IMG/VR virus record: IMGVR_UViG_3300042298_000794
Coordinates: 1 to 43,957 of that record
Length of the DNA: 43,957 nt
Origin: a virus
Strand: one strand, 5' to 3'
Of this stretch, positions 15,901-23,763 are shown in pieces. Each line of letters opens with the position of its first letter. The stretch's first letter is position 1. The position numbers and the translations under genes are program-made. The notes below the pieces were generated by a model. That model was given only the letters and a program-made list of their open reading frames with translations, had not been told where the DNA came from and made no database searches.

Positions 15901-16860
15901 ATAAGGCGCCGAGATGATTTCCCAGTTGAAGCGGAAGGCCGTGCCGTTGTGGATTGGCTCAGCTGTTCCAAACGACGTATCCGCTTGAGGGGTGTAAGCC
16001 ATGGAAAATCCCTGGCTGAACTGTCCGTCCTCGGTTGGAGCGGTAAAAATCTGGCGGCCAACGGTGCCGGTGGTGCCGTCCCCTTCTATGTGGGTGCCAG
16101 CGACTAAGCGTGCTGTCCTTGGTCTATTTTCGCCTAACTGGCTTGACCAGAACACTGCATAGTCGCGGTTGCCGAGGCTGTTCAGCGCTGTGGTGCCAAC
16201 GCGGATGCCGCCAAGTTGGGGGGCCTCACTGCCGTACTCGCCAGCGACGTAGATGCCTTCAAACGCTTGGTAACTGCCGTAGCTGTAGATGCGGCTCCAC
16301 ACCAGTGCAGGCGCAAGAATCAGACCGCCGGTTAAAGCGCCGTCAGCGCCAGTGCCTCGCTTGCCAAACGGGATGGGGATTGGCTGGCCGTATTCGGCGA
16401 GGCTGCTGACGTTATCGAAGCTTGTTGCTTGATTGAAACGAGTGGGGCCAATCTGATCAGCAAGCTTTTTGCCGCGAATTTTGGCGGGTGTTTCAAGAGC
16501 TGGAGCTTTTGGTGCTAGCAAAAGACTTACTGCTGTAAGCGCTAAGCCGATTGCAATGTTAGTTGCAATAATTGCTGCTGCACTTTTGGCTGCTGCACTC
16601 CCGCCAAATACCGCAGCAGCGCCAAAACCTACAGCAGGAAGAATTGCCTGGATATCAGGTATGTGCTCGTATTCAGCAGGGCGCACATATGTGCGCTGTA
16701 CGGCATAACGGACAAAAGTTTTATACTCATATTCGCTGCAACCAAGCGCTTCAATTAGCGCAATTTCATACGGTAGGAGCGGCGGATCATAAGACTGCCC
16801 ACCGGTTTCCAGTCCACTGCGGAAATTAAGGGGTTTATGAATAGGATGCCACTCTGCCAT
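12970..16860 (-). CDS. Tail tip / host-specificity protein J-like
   Basis: A 1296-residue protein, the longest in the genome, located after the NlpC-like gene exactly where lambda-type gpJ sits. An N-terminal hydrophobic, Ala-rich stretch at about residues 75-118 ('AAAIIATNIAIGLALTAVSLL') precedes 'YGQPIPIPFGKR' and other elements of J/phage tail tip proteins. The middle contains long beta-rich Ig-like segments ('NVAFAVTAVQAVSTVNSS'), and the C-terminal part ('TVSFKTVPDALGIQPGSYIRV') matches the conserved hub domain. The start at 16860 lies 106 nt inside the preceding gene. Confidence 0.85.
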   Translation of the reverse strand: MAEWHPIHKPLNFRSGLETGGQSYDPPLLPYEIALIEALGCSEYEYKTFVRYAVQRTYVRPAEYEHIPDIQAILPAVGFGAAAVFGGSAAAKSAAAIIATNIAIGLALTAVSLLLAPKAPALETPAKIRGKKLADQIGPTRFNQATSFDNVSSLAEYGQPIPIPFGKRGTGADGALTGGLILAPALVWSRIYSYGSYQAFEGIYVAGEYGSEAPQLGGIRVGTTALNSLGNRDYAVFWSSQLGENRPRTARLVAGTHIEGDGTTGTVGRQIFTAPTEDGQFSQGFSMAYTPQADTSFGTAEPIHNGTAFRFNWEIISAPYAATEGPDNKDARLETQARRRKIAGSDADVLHRYADQPKEDILQVGMPGVGRAYSRRMGFVAHSGTNGGADVENRTIVSVAENDTLTFEINGNNWKDFNQDDFKDTEVNVKDLKASADSWRARASDLLAIGSKWIIGASVWVVESRSPATWTQFQTQRITFKCTAITGVATVGLAGRRTVEEPLGGYEGSVFNPNKHCGAAFFNICRLHMASIRPVRRDAQVIEIGLRSQVWNRANGLCNFNAIPTPFKLHQLDKQDITLTTPRMDKYFERTSCFSIWVRPVEVYGQAQQPWRRMPQVFCVTGNAPVDQYNYIRIRPKQIGYYEYRFIPRTGSDIAINSIDTNRVIRLNANTGSILGIDLDTDYGGFRVTTNGDDTITIADIRLNDELVTDPQEGSSVTTTQTTIPSALSQYDTTSSNGSVQQITNAWLTAVLGYARDNAGNENSADITIDKPNVGQIVFTVKATSVAGVLGSTIGNVYLATNKGSTYIWSGMSFTVKSANGTWNTSHKFTVVVNVDNDFSKVGGYSEVNVAFAVTAVQAVSTVNSSTVSSAERVFEENSQVSDCSHYLELTKSNESGPEHQIVYVNECISNETLAEYYGMSTLGFTVKSSGQLGGIGQIRAWVPTGISVYRLIEQDNRPSNLFADLVYYLLTSKSQGVGNVVPTELIDVESLTTTAQYLRANKIFFDGVVEDSDSLRSFLYDNAALQLCNFTIKNGRFGMMPALPYDSSYQISTTPIAIEQIFTSGNIIQDSLQVQYIDAAQRSNFRALVSWRVTVENDLPTQASALVDWADIAEGSRSTTQQAFDLTDFCTNRAQALKTARFLLSIRRRVTHTVSFKTVPDALGIQPGSYIRVITEATTYSATNNGGITDAGTLVSVTSIANGSYDALIYNPSTSAVTEQRITIQNNAVTDSALRGCLFTLLSLQTSASVYQVEQLTLDEDGLVNISAVEVPVDSTGVSIVAKDVLTEANFRVLE

Positions 16861-17099
16861 TGGACTCCGAATTCAGGTGGCTTGGCGCCGAACAGAATGA
16901 TGTCACCATCGTAGGCGGGCACGTCTATGGTGTCGCAGTACAACGCCAGTTCACGCAGGATGCCGCGTGGGCTGAGTTTGTACCAGTCGTCGGCAACGTC
17001 TGGCGGGTTTTTGCCTAGTGCTTTGAGGGCGTCGATGACGAGGTGGATGCAGTCGTCGCCGCCGTACTCGTAGCGTCGGCCAATCAGGTGCTCACACAC
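16755..17099 (-). CDS. NlpC/P60-like tail assembly protein
   Basis: A 114-residue protein from GTG at 17099, overlapping the previous stop. The catalytic-Cys motif is 'YGGDDCIHLVIDAL', and the end ('AVDWKPVGSLMIRRSYRMK') fits the family's closing 'W-x-P' and Arg-rich strands. The histidine usually seen before the second strand is not evident in 'FGVQWQSGILFI', so peptidase activity is doubtful. It corresponds to lambda gpK. A longer start at 17180 would overlap the previous gene by 89 nt and is less likely. Its last 106 nt overlap the J-like gene in another frame. Confidence 0.75.
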   Translation of the reverse strand: MCEHLIGRRYEYGGDDCIHLVIDALKALGKNPPDVADDWYKLSPRGILRELALYCDTIDVPAYDGDIILFGAKPPEFGVQWQSGILFINPLISAVDWKPVGSLMIRRSYRMKLR

Positions 17100-17544
17100 T
17101 GATCTGAGCGGTGAACGGGATACTACCCACTTGCCAGCGGTGCAGCCTGCGGCCAGGGATGTTGGCTTGCACAGCGTCAAGCACGGAATTCAGACTGACT
17201 TGGATGTTGACCTCATCCCAGCCGCCACTGGAACAGGTGCCCCAATAGGTGTAAAGGGTGCGCTGGACTGCTCCAGTGGAGGGTTCCCAGAGCACCGTGG
17301 TGACCTTGGCAACCCACAGGTTATCGAGGGCGTCAACAATCCACGCGCTAGCCATTTTTGTGTTTGCAAACTGGAGTGCCGCATCAAGGTTGTCGCCTTG
17401 GAGTGTGGCTACCGCTCCACCAAAGCTGAACGGCAGAAACAAGTACCCGTTTACGTTCTGGTTGATCGCGTAGTTCTGGAAGCGGTATTGGGCTGCTTGG
17501 CCGCTGGGGCCAATATCGAGCAGGTGGCCGTAGGCGTATTCCAT
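17092..17544 (-). CDS. Minor tail protein
   Basis: A 150-residue protein positioned between the tape measure and the NlpC-like gene, the place of lambda gpM/gpL. It begins MEYAYGHLLDIGPSGQ and ends 'PGRRLHRWQVGSIPFTAQI', an ending I know from cyanophage minor tail proteins. It has two cysteines only (one clear at 'GTCSSGG'), so an iron-sulfur cluster as in gpL is not supported. It probably sits at the distal end of the tail tube. Confidence 0.7.
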   Translation of the reverse strand: MEYAYGHLLDIGPSGQAAQYRFQNYAINQNVNGYLFLPFSFGGAVATLQGDNLDAALQFANTKMASAWIVDALDNLWVAKVTTVLWEPSTGAVQRTLYTYWGTCSSGGWDEVNIQVSLNSVLDAVQANIPGRRLHRWQVGSIPFTAQISV

Positions 17545-20468
17545 TAGATGCCGACTCCTCTACGTGTGGCGGCGCTGTTTTTAAGGCTACGCATGGCGCG
17601 GCGTTCGCCTTGGATAGCGCCTTGCTGAGCAGCCTGTGCCATGCCGCGTTGGAACTGATCGGCGGTGACGTAATCCACGTTGTTGATGCGTTCGATGCTG
17701 TATCGCACGTCGATCGGCGCCATTGTGGCAACACCACCGCCTGCTGCAGTAGGCTCGCCGCCGTTGCCGGGAATAACGCTGGAACCACGGGCGCCAGCGG
17801 TGTAGCGACCCATTGCGGTGCGCATCTTGCTGGCGGGGATGACGTACTCGGGCTCGCCGCCTTCGCCGATAAGGGCGTTGGTTGGTCCGGTGACGAAGCC
17901 GCCTTCTGCAAATGCACCTGTCGGGAACAGTTTTGTGGTTGATAACGCGCCAGTACCTGAAAGGTTTTTGTTGGCAGTGCCCATTGCGCTACCACCGCCG
18001 CTCAAAGCATTGAGGATTGTCTGCAAAATGATTAGCGTCATCTGTTTGGCAATGATTTCAAGTGCCATGCTGATGAACGCTTGACCGATACTCTTAAAAG
18101 CATCAGCCAGCGCCTCTTGCGTTGACTTTGCGCCAGTAATGACCTCGCCAAATGCAGTGCTAAATGCCTCTCCGATAGCAGTTGCGCCATTGACGATTGT
18201 GTCGGTTGCAAGCTTAATCGGATTAAGCTCTTCTTTTAGTTTGCTAATAGCATCAGTCAAACCAGATGCAACAGTGCCTTCACCATCAATACCAAACTCG
18301 GCTGCATCAAAAGCTGCTTTGAAAAGTTTTTCGGCTTCCTCTGCCTGTTTCTTCAGCGCTTCGGTTTGCAGATCAATTAGCTCAAGCCGTTGGATTTCTG
18401 TATTAAGTTGATTAAGGTTTGTTTGCTGTTCGGCGTTTTTTAGCTCTGCAATTTGCTTGGCGCGGTCCTGGAAATCAAATTGAATTTGCAGGCGCTTGCG
18501 TTCAATTTCTGATCCCTCAAACAGCAACGCTGCTTGGCGACTAAATTGCGTGCCAAGTTGATCGCCAACTTCCAGCGATCGTTCAAGTTCTTGCCGTAAT
18601 TTTTCCGCTTCACGCGCTGCTTTTTCGGCCGCTTTTTCTGTGTCAGACTCGCCCTTGCGGCCTTTGCCGCCACCACCACCGCCTGTTGTGGGGACAGTGG
18701 GGATAGTAGGGACTGTGGGGGTAGCTGCGGCACGCTGAATTGGCGCTGTTTGTATTGCTTTAATTCTTGCTTGGTTTGTATTAATTCGCGCTTGAATTTC
18801 GGTAAGCCTTGACCTGTCCGACGGCAGCGCACGCTCGTTAGATGACAATGCTGCATTGTCTTGCATTTGTATTTGCAAGGCCAACGCGCTGGCAAGTTTT
18901 TTATCATTTGCTAGATTCTTTTGTGCTGCCGCTAGCATTTGCTTGCGCTCTGCTGCGGTTTTACCTTTAAGCTGCTGCGCTAAAGATGTTGGAGTTCCCG
19001 CTGCTTCGCTTTTGCCTGCCGATGTGGAGCTTCCTAGTATTGCGCCTGTTTGAGTTATTACATAGTTAATCCCAACTGTAATGATGCCAATGCTGGCAAG
19101 GTTCAGCAAAGCGCCAGCCAGCCCGCCTACGGATGCAGTTGCGGCTACAGATGTAGCTTGCAGTGTTCTTGCGTTGTTGGTATAAAGCGCAAATGCGCTA
19201 GCACTTGCTGTTGCGGCAGTACCACTTGCAACAGTTGCGCCAGTCATGCTAGCCATTGCGCCAATAAATGCAGCGCGCAATGCAATGATTGCTTGAATTG
19301 CTTTTTGCAGCAGTAACATTTGAGCAATTAACTTGACCAATTCCCCCGCCGTGTTCATCACGGGTTGCGGCACTGTTGCCATAAAATCGGCAAAGCCATT
19401 AACCGCTTTGGTTATATCTTGCACAGTAATGACAACCGTTGGTCCAAACGCTGTGCCTAACGCTTCGCTTAGGTTCTTGAATGATGTATCTAATGCCTTG
19501 AGCGTGTTCTCAAGGCTTCCTTTCATTGTTTGAAAGTCTGCATCAGTTTTGCCTGCTGCGCTGCCTATTTGCTCAAGAATATTCTTAAAGTCGGAACCAT
19601 CTTTTGATGCTGCTGCAAATGCACCTCGCATTGCTTCTGTAGGCCCAACCATCCGCGCTGCTGCTTCTTTATCTTTATCTATTGCAGCTGCCAATTCTTC
19701 CATTAAACCGCCAAGACCTTTAGTCTGAAGGCCCATCAAGTTCCATTGAACGCCAAGTTTTGCCGCTGCTTCTTGGCTTTCTTTGGTTGGCTGCAATAAT
19801 TGTGTCAGTACAGCGCTAAGGCCAGTAAATGCCAATTCTGCCGTAGCGCCATTTTTTGTAGCGGATGCAATAAACGCATTGGTCTCATCAAGGCTGACAC
19901 CAGCCAATGCCGCCATGCTCGCTACACGGCCAAGTTGACTAGTGTAATCAGACCATTCTTGATTGCCTAGCTCGACTGCTTTGGAAATGCTGTCGGTTAC
20001 TTGTATTGCTTGGCTGCCAGACATTCCATAGCTGTTTAAAGTCTTTACCAAGACTTCAGTTACGGCTTGCGTATCAGCCAATCCACCCACGGCGGCTTTT
20101 GTTGCAGCACGTAGAATTTCAACATTGCCAGCAGTATCACTAAAGCCAGCAGATGCCGCTTGATATGAAGCTGCTGATAATTCAGCTTTACTAGCAACGC
20201 CTCCGAGTTCTTTACTTAAAGCCGAAAGCGCAGGATTAATTTTGGCTACATCTACGCCAACCGTTGCAAGACGGCGGATATTTGTATCTAGTTCTTTTAC
20301 GTCTTGGATAACCTTGCTGATAGCAAACCCAGCCCCAAACGCAGCAAGGGCTGAAGACAACCCTTCAAACGCCCGCTCGGTAATTTTTGCCTGCGATTCA
20401 ACTTGCCGAAGCTTGCTAACTGCGTCGCGGCTGTCGACGTTAATAGCAACGTTGGCGACAACCGACAC
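17544..20468 (-). CDS. Tail tape measure protein (TP901-type)
   Basis: A 974-residue protein from GTG at 20468. Residues about 30-350 carry the TP901 tape-measure core ('LDTNIRRLATVGVDVAKINP', 'AELSAASYQAASAGFSDT'), followed by a hydrophobic region (about 370-470) and a long charged coiled coil (about 600-720). The C-terminal 'FAEGGFVTGPTNALIGEGG' and 'EPEYVIPASKM' are hallmark motifs. At about 0.15 nm per residue the tail would be near 145 nm long, consistent with a siphovirus. Its start is 3 nt from the frameshifted chaperone end. Confidence 0.95.
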   Translation of the reverse strand: MSVVANVAINVDSRDAVSKLRQVESQAKITERAFEGLSSALAAFGAGFAISKVIQDVKELDTNIRRLATVGVDVAKINPALSALSKELGGVASKAELSAASYQAASAGFSDTAGNVEILRAATKAAVGGLADTQAVTEVLVKTLNSYGMSGSQAIQVTDSISKAVELGNQEWSDYTSQLGRVASMAALAGVSLDETNAFIASATKNGATAELAFTGLSAVLTQLLQPTKESQEAAAKLGVQWNLMGLQTKGLGGLMEELAAAIDKDKEAAARMVGPTEAMRGAFAAASKDGSDFKNILEQIGSAAGKTDADFQTMKGSLENTLKALDTSFKNLSEALGTAFGPTVVITVQDITKAVNGFADFMATVPQPVMNTAGELVKLIAQMLLLQKAIQAIIALRAAFIGAMASMTGATVASGTAATASASAFALYTNNARTLQATSVAATASVGGLAGALLNLASIGIITVGINYVITQTGAILGSSTSAGKSEAAGTPTSLAQQLKGKTAAERKQMLAAAQKNLANDKKLASALALQIQMQDNAALSSNERALPSDRSRLTEIQARINTNQARIKAIQTAPIQRAAATPTVPTIPTVPTTGGGGGGKGRKGESDTEKAAEKAAREAEKLRQELERSLEVGDQLGTQFSRQAALLFEGSEIERKRLQIQFDFQDRAKQIAELKNAEQQTNLNQLNTEIQRLELIDLQTEALKKQAEEAEKLFKAAFDAAEFGIDGEGTVASGLTDAISKLKEELNPIKLATDTIVNGATAIGEAFSTAFGEVITGAKSTQEALADAFKSIGQAFISMALEIIAKQMTLIILQTILNALSGGGSAMGTANKNLSGTGALSTTKLFPTGAFAEGGFVTGPTNALIGEGGEPEYVIPASKMRTAMGRYTAGARGSSVIPGNGGEPTAAGGGVATMAPIDVRYSIERINNVDYVTADQFQRGMAQAAQQGAIQGERRAMRSLKNSAATRRGVGI

Positions 20469-20471
20469 GAC

Positions 20472-20648
20472 TTACCTACGGCGTTGCTTCATTCTACGAT
20501 CCTGCTCTTCATTTTGAAGCTCAAAATAGCTAGACCAAAGCAGCAGCTCTTCAAGTGTTACCTCACGGTTGAGCCGGGCTAGCGTGTAACCCAGCTCTTT
20601 TGCAACCCCAAGTTGCAGCAGCAGCAGGTTGTCTTTACTTAGCTCCTT
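20472..20648 (-). CDS. Tail assembly chaperone, frameshifted extension (GT-like)
   Basis: This frame is open from just after a TGA (at 20651-20653) to TAA at 20472-20474, encoding 58 residues ('KELSKDNLLLLQLG', 'LNREVTLEELLLWSSYFELQ'). It contains no usable start codon until near its end, so it must be reached from the upstream frame. The sequence has the typical T-domain features: helix-rich, acidic, with a W-S-S-Y-F core. It fuses to the gene at 20991 through a shift of +1 or -2. Confidence 0.8.
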   Translation of the reverse strand, partial: KELSKDNLLLLQLGVAKELGYTLARLNREVTLEELLLWSSYFELQNEEQDRRMKQRRR

Positions 20649-20991
20649 TTTCAGTGCTTTTCATATCGGTTTCAGCTTCCTCTGGGTTGGTGATGATGGC
20701 GAGCATCATGGCTTGCAGGTCACTGTCAAGCACATCGTTTTTCAACTCAGCAATTTCACCAGCCTGAAACAACCGCTGGCCGGCATCGTCGGCCGCTTTG
20801 GTTACCAGCAGGTTCAACGCAAAGCCATTGGGATCATCGCCACCGGGCATCTTTTGTGCACGCTCGCGTTCTGCCATGGTCAGCGCCGTAGCGTAAAACT
20901 CAAACGTAGATCCATCGTTGAGTGTTACAACGCGCTTAATTGGCTGAAGATTGGCTGCTTTTTTCAGCCGCGCCAGTGCAGATGATGCCAT
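20635..20991 (-). CDS. Tail assembly chaperone (G-like)
   Basis: A 118-residue protein between the major tail protein and the tape measure. It contains 'VVTLNDGSTFEFYATALTMA' and an acidic C-terminal half, typical for G-type chaperones that hold the tape measure during tail assembly. The frame-zero stop TAA is at 20635-20637. Near its end the ribosome can shift into the 20472-20648 frame to make the longer form of about 173 residues. Confidence 0.85.
   Translation of the reverse strand: MASSALARLKKAANLQPIKRVVTLNDGSTFEFYATALTMAERERAQKMPGGDDPNGFALNLLVTKAADDAGQRLFQAGEIAELKNDVLDSDLQAMMLAIITNPEEAETDMKSTEKGAK
20646..20652 (-). other. Programmed frameshift site GAAAAAG (+1 or -2)
   Basis: The frame-zero codons read GAA-AAA-GGA. 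Slipping the AAA codon back by two bases lets the tRNA pair again with AAA and continues with AAG in the open downstream frame. A +1 shift after GAA reaches the same frame. A -1 shift would hit TAA two codons later and is excluded. The shift window is bounded by TGA in the new frame and TAA in the old one. Confidence 0.7.
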
Positions 20992-21006
20992 GCAATAAAT
21001 GTGGGT

Positions 21007-21028
21007 GGCCCCAGCATAAGCCGGGGCC
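21007..21028 (-). other. GC-rich stem-loop between major tail protein and chaperone
   Basis: GGCCCC and GGGGCC form a 6-bp stem, extended by a GC/GC pair inside, in the 46-base gap between the major tail gene and the chaperone. It may attenuate transcription so that tail tube is made in excess over downstream proteins. There is no strong U-run. Confidence 0.45.
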
Positions 21029-21037
21029 GTTCAACTA

Positions 21038-21796
21038 TCAAGCAGAAGTGCTGAAGTCAAAAGTAGGTGCACCGGCCGGGCGGAAAGTGATCTCCACTTG
21101 CTGAGCATCATCAGGATTGATGTTCAGGCTGGCGGTCAGCAGCACGGCATCCATGGCAATGCTGCGGCTAAGCGCCTCGGTGCCTTGCTTGTCGGTGTAC
21201 AGCTTGAAGCCGCAGCCAACCTGCTGACGTTGCAGCACGTCTTCCACCATGCGATTGGACAGCGCAGCGTCCTCGTTGGTGACGTAGATCGTTGCGGTGC
21301 CGTTGCCGTCGGCGAAGCCAGGAATGTAAGCGCGGAAGGGCGCATACTGCCCAGCAGCTTGGCCGATGGTGGTCACGTCGATCTCAGCGCGGCTGATCTC
21401 AAACGACCATGACTGCACTTGGCCAACGGCGGCATAGTCGGCGTAGTACACCTCGAACTCGTTGGGGGCAGCTGCAGTGCCGTCGTCGGTGATGGCAAGG
21501 ATGGTACCGCCAGCAGCGGTGGATACGGTCAGCGCGCCAGTGGCTGCGGTGTAGCTCAGCACGTAGTAGGTGGTAGCCGCCGAGATGGGGGCAGGCAGTG
21601 TGCCGGTACCGGCTTCGCCAGTTTGGCTGTTGATGACGCGGAACTTGACCGGATCGCCAGCTTTGAAGTTCAAGTACGGCTGAACGGTAATGACATCAGT
21701 GCTGGCGTTGACGCCAGTTTCCGGGAAGTTGCCGTTAGTGCCGGCGGGTTTGTAGTAAAGGGCGCCGGACGTACCGGACAAAACAGTGACAGCCAT
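21038..21796 (-). CDS. Major tail (tube) protein
   Basis: A 252-residue protein at the usual position before the tail chaperones. The N-terminal half contains an extra beta domain ('FKAGDPVKFRVINS', 'TTYYVLSYTAATGALTVSTA'). The C-terminal half has the tube pattern 'QSWSFEISRAEIDVTTIGQA', 'AYIPGFADGNGTATIYVT' and 'QQVEITFRPAGAPTFDF'. A 6-bp hairpin (ACGGTA/TACCGT, 21805-21821) precedes its ATG and could affect translation. It is the most likely building block of the tail tube. Confidence 0.85.
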   Translation of the reverse strand: MAVTVLSGTSGALYYKPAGTNGNFPETGVNASTDVITVQPYLNFKAGDPVKFRVINSQTGEAGTGTLPAPISAATTYYVLSYTAATGALTVSTAAGGTILAITDDGTAAAPNEFEVYYADYAAVGQVQSWSFEISRAEIDVTTIGQAAGQYAPFRAYIPGFADGNGTATIYVTNEDAALSNRMVEDVLQRQQVGCGFKLYTDKQGTEALSRSIAMDAVLLTASLNINPDDAQQVEITFRPAGAPTFDFSTSA

Positions 21797-21819
21797 GTTG
21801 TGAACGGTAGTGGCTACCG

Positions 21820-22227
21820 TTAGTCTAGATACGCTTCAAACGTGGCAGTTAGCTGTGTTTGAAAGTAAGGCTCAGGCGCTGCTGGCGTTACTTGCGCTGG
21901 CCCTGAAGCTGCGTCAAAGATAATGCTTGAAAACTTGGCGCGATCAAACAAATCCTTTAGCCGCTCTGCAATCGTGAAATTAGCAGCAGTGCCTTGGCCC
22001 TGTGACGTAAAGACATTAACCACCAGCGTGCCAGTCTGGCGGTTGAAGCTAGTCAGCGTGGCGTAGCTGTTATCGCCAAAGCGGATGAACGCTTGCACCC
22101 ATGGCGTGTTGTTTGGCGGCGTGAACGGTACGTTCTGATAGCTGACCGGATACGCAGGTGACAGCGCCATCTGCGTTGCAATGCGCCCTTCAATGGCGGC
22201 GCGAACGTCGTTGTAGGTGCTGCTCAT
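21820..22227 (-). CDS. Tail terminator / completion protein
   Basis: A 135-residue protein with 'YNDVRAAIEGRIATQMALS' and 'TPWVQAFIRFGDN' features seen in the DUF4128/gpU-like tail terminator group. The order head-closure, HK97-gp10-like, terminator, major tail protein is the usual siphovirus order. It would cap the tail tube and join it to the head. It overlaps the upstream stop by 8 nt. Confidence 0.7.
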   Translation of the reverse strand: MSSTYNDVRAAIEGRIATQMALSPAYPVSYQNVPFTPPNNTPWVQAFIRFGDNSYATLTSFNRQTGTLVVNVFTSQGQGTAANFTIAERLKDLFDRAKFSSIIFDAASGPAQVTPAAPEPYFQTQLTATFEAYLD

Positions 22228-22661
22228 GATTCCCTCCCGATGCGGTCAGCTTTGACGCGCACAAAGCCTTGGATGTCTTTAGCGATGCCTTGCACCCAGC
22301 CTGCCGGCGCCTGCTTGCTGCTGCCATTGGCAAGAGGTTCTGCATACGGCAGGTTGTTGTGCACGCTGTACACGTTGCCGAGCTTTTCTTGCTGGTAGTT
22401 CATCTTGCGCAATGGCACGATTAATCCGCCTGGCGGGGATGTTTTCGAGCGATCCGCATTGGAAGGCTCTTGCTGCGGCCCGCCATCGTAAGAGCCTGCT
22501 GCATTCTCCCCTACCTGCCAGCTAACGCGAAACCTGCCAGTGTCGACAGGGCTTGCCTGTTTAAGCCTGCTGTCAGTTTCAAGCACCGCAACCCGCAGCA
22601 GCTTCTCCATCTGCTGGCTGGCGTAATCACCAATATCACCAACTCGGATCGCGCGCGCCAT
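22224..22661 (-). CDS. HK97 gp10-like neck protein
   Basis: A 145-residue protein with the family pattern 'ASPVDTGRFRVSWQVG' (Asp-Thr-Gly followed by Arg and Trp), then 'VYSVHNNLPYAEPLANGSS' and a C-terminal basic helix. Members act in head-tail joining. It is tightly packed between head closure and tail terminator genes. Confidence 0.8.
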   Translation of the reverse strand: MARAIRVGDIGDYASQQMEKLLRVAVLETDSRLKQASPVDTGRFRVSWQVGENAAGSYDGGPQQEPSNADRSKTSPPGGLIVPLRKMNYQQEKLGNVYSVHNNLPYAEPLANGSSKQAPAGWVQGIAKDIQGFVRVKADRIGRES

Positions 22662-23017
22662 TATGCCCTCAGGATCAGCTCGTAGGTGATGGCAGTGTTG
22701 TCCTGCTCAATCGTACGAACCTCGATCACTTGATGCGTCACGCTGCTAATCAGCACTTCATCGGCCGTAGTAGGTGCGTTGGCAATATCAGCAGCAGCAA
22801 TCAACAGCCGCTTGTCGCCAGCTTGAATCAAATCATTGACCTCACGCAGGTTGACATCTTCCAGCACGCCACGCACTACGGTGTCGGTCGTGGTTTCGCT
22901 AACGGTGCCAGTGCTGGTGTTATAGGCGCCAGTTGTCACGCGGCGGATCGTTGCTTCGCCGCCAAACTTTGCCATCAGCTTGCTGGCAACCTTGCGTAGC
23001 GGACTAGCTAATGCCAT
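22661..23017 (-). CDS. Head closure / head-tail joining protein
   Basis: A 118-residue protein with beta-rich segments ('GEATIRRVTTGAYNTSTGT', 'VVRGVLEDVNLREVNDLIQA', 'HQVIEVRTIEQDNTAITYE') matching stopper-type head closure proteins. Its position directly before the gp10-like gene supports the call. It overlaps the next start by one base. Confidence 0.7.
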   Translation of the reverse strand: MALASPLRKVASKLMAKFGGEATIRRVTTGAYNTSTGTVSETTTDTVVRGVLEDVNLREVNDLIQAGDKRLLIAAADIANAPTTADEVLISSVTHQVIEVRTIEQDNTAITYELILRA

Positions 23018-23550
23018 TAGGCCACCTGCACTGCAGTCAGGATAATGCCAGGGATGGAGGGATGCGCTGGTCCCGATGGCGATGATGGCAATGATTGGAT
23101 GCTAGCGGCTACATTTGTGGTAGACCAAATTAACTCTAGATAGTCGTTAGCGGCAAGTTTTAAAACGTAATTGACGCAACCAATAACGTGGCCATCAACG
23201 CTGCCATGACTTGAAATGATGCTGAACTTACTGTCGCTAGCCGGCACGTCGCCGCTGGCGCCGTTGTCGTTCTTGCGCAGCCAGATATTGATGTCGTGAA
23301 TCGAGTTGCTTGTGTTCACAAACTGGACAGAGTAAGTGACGCTGTAAACGCCTGCCCTAGAAAAGGTGACTCGTGAGCCAGAGGCAATGCTTATCCCACG
23401 GCTATCAGCATCCGTTGAATTAATGCCAATCGAATAGGCAGTGTTAGCAGCCGCTGCAATCTGCTGAGTCGTGTCATAAAACGACCCCCACAACATTTGG
23501 TTGCGGACTGTATCAAGACCACTTGTGAACGGATTGAGCTTAAAGGCCAT
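23017..23550 (-). CDS. Structural protein with C1q/TNF-like jelly-roll domain
   Basis: A 177-residue protein. The pattern 'GISIASGSRVTFSRAGVYSV', 'YSVQFVNTSNSIHDINIWLR', 'KNDNGASGDVPASDSKF' and 'LAANDYLELIWSTTNVAAS' is the trimeric jelly-roll seen in many marine and cyanophage particles. It lies among connector genes, so it may be a head fibre or a neck decoration rather than a tail fibre. Sugar or surface binding is possible but not shown by the sequence. Confidence 0.7.
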   Translation of the reverse strand: MAFKLNPFTSGLDTVRNQMLWGSFYDTTQQIAAAANTAYSIGINSTDADSRGISIASGSRVTFSRAGVYSVTYSVQFVNTSNSIHDINIWLRKNDNGASGDVPASDSKFSIISSHGSVDGHVIGCVNYVLKLAANDYLELIWSTTNVAASIQSLPSSPSGPAHPSIPGIILTAVQVA

Positions 23551-23553
23551 TGC

Positions 23554-23763
23554 TCAGCTCCGAACAACGGTAAGCAGATTATTGTTGCCATCATAGGTCA
23601 TTGTCAGCACTGCTACGGTTTTGCCGCTTGTACCGCCACGTTTGTACGTTGCAGTTAGCAAGTTATTTGCGCCGTCGTATGTATTGACAATGCAATCATG
23701 CGTAGGGATTTCGAGCCCATCGCGTGCTACCGCATCACCACCACCAGGAAGAACGTAAGCCAT
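23554..23763 (-). CDS. 69-residue hypothetical structural-region protein
   Basis: A small protein beginning MAYVLPGGGDAVARDG. Its C-terminal part repeats a short motif, 'YDGANNLLTATYKRGG' and 'YDGNNNLLTVVRS', about 24 residues apart, resembling YD-type strands. It overlaps the previous gene by one base. Probably a small particle protein. Confidence 0.6.
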   Translation of the reverse strand: MAYVLPGGGDAVARDGLEIPTHDCIVNTYDGANNLLTATYKRGGTSGKTVAVLTMTYDGNNNLLTVVRS

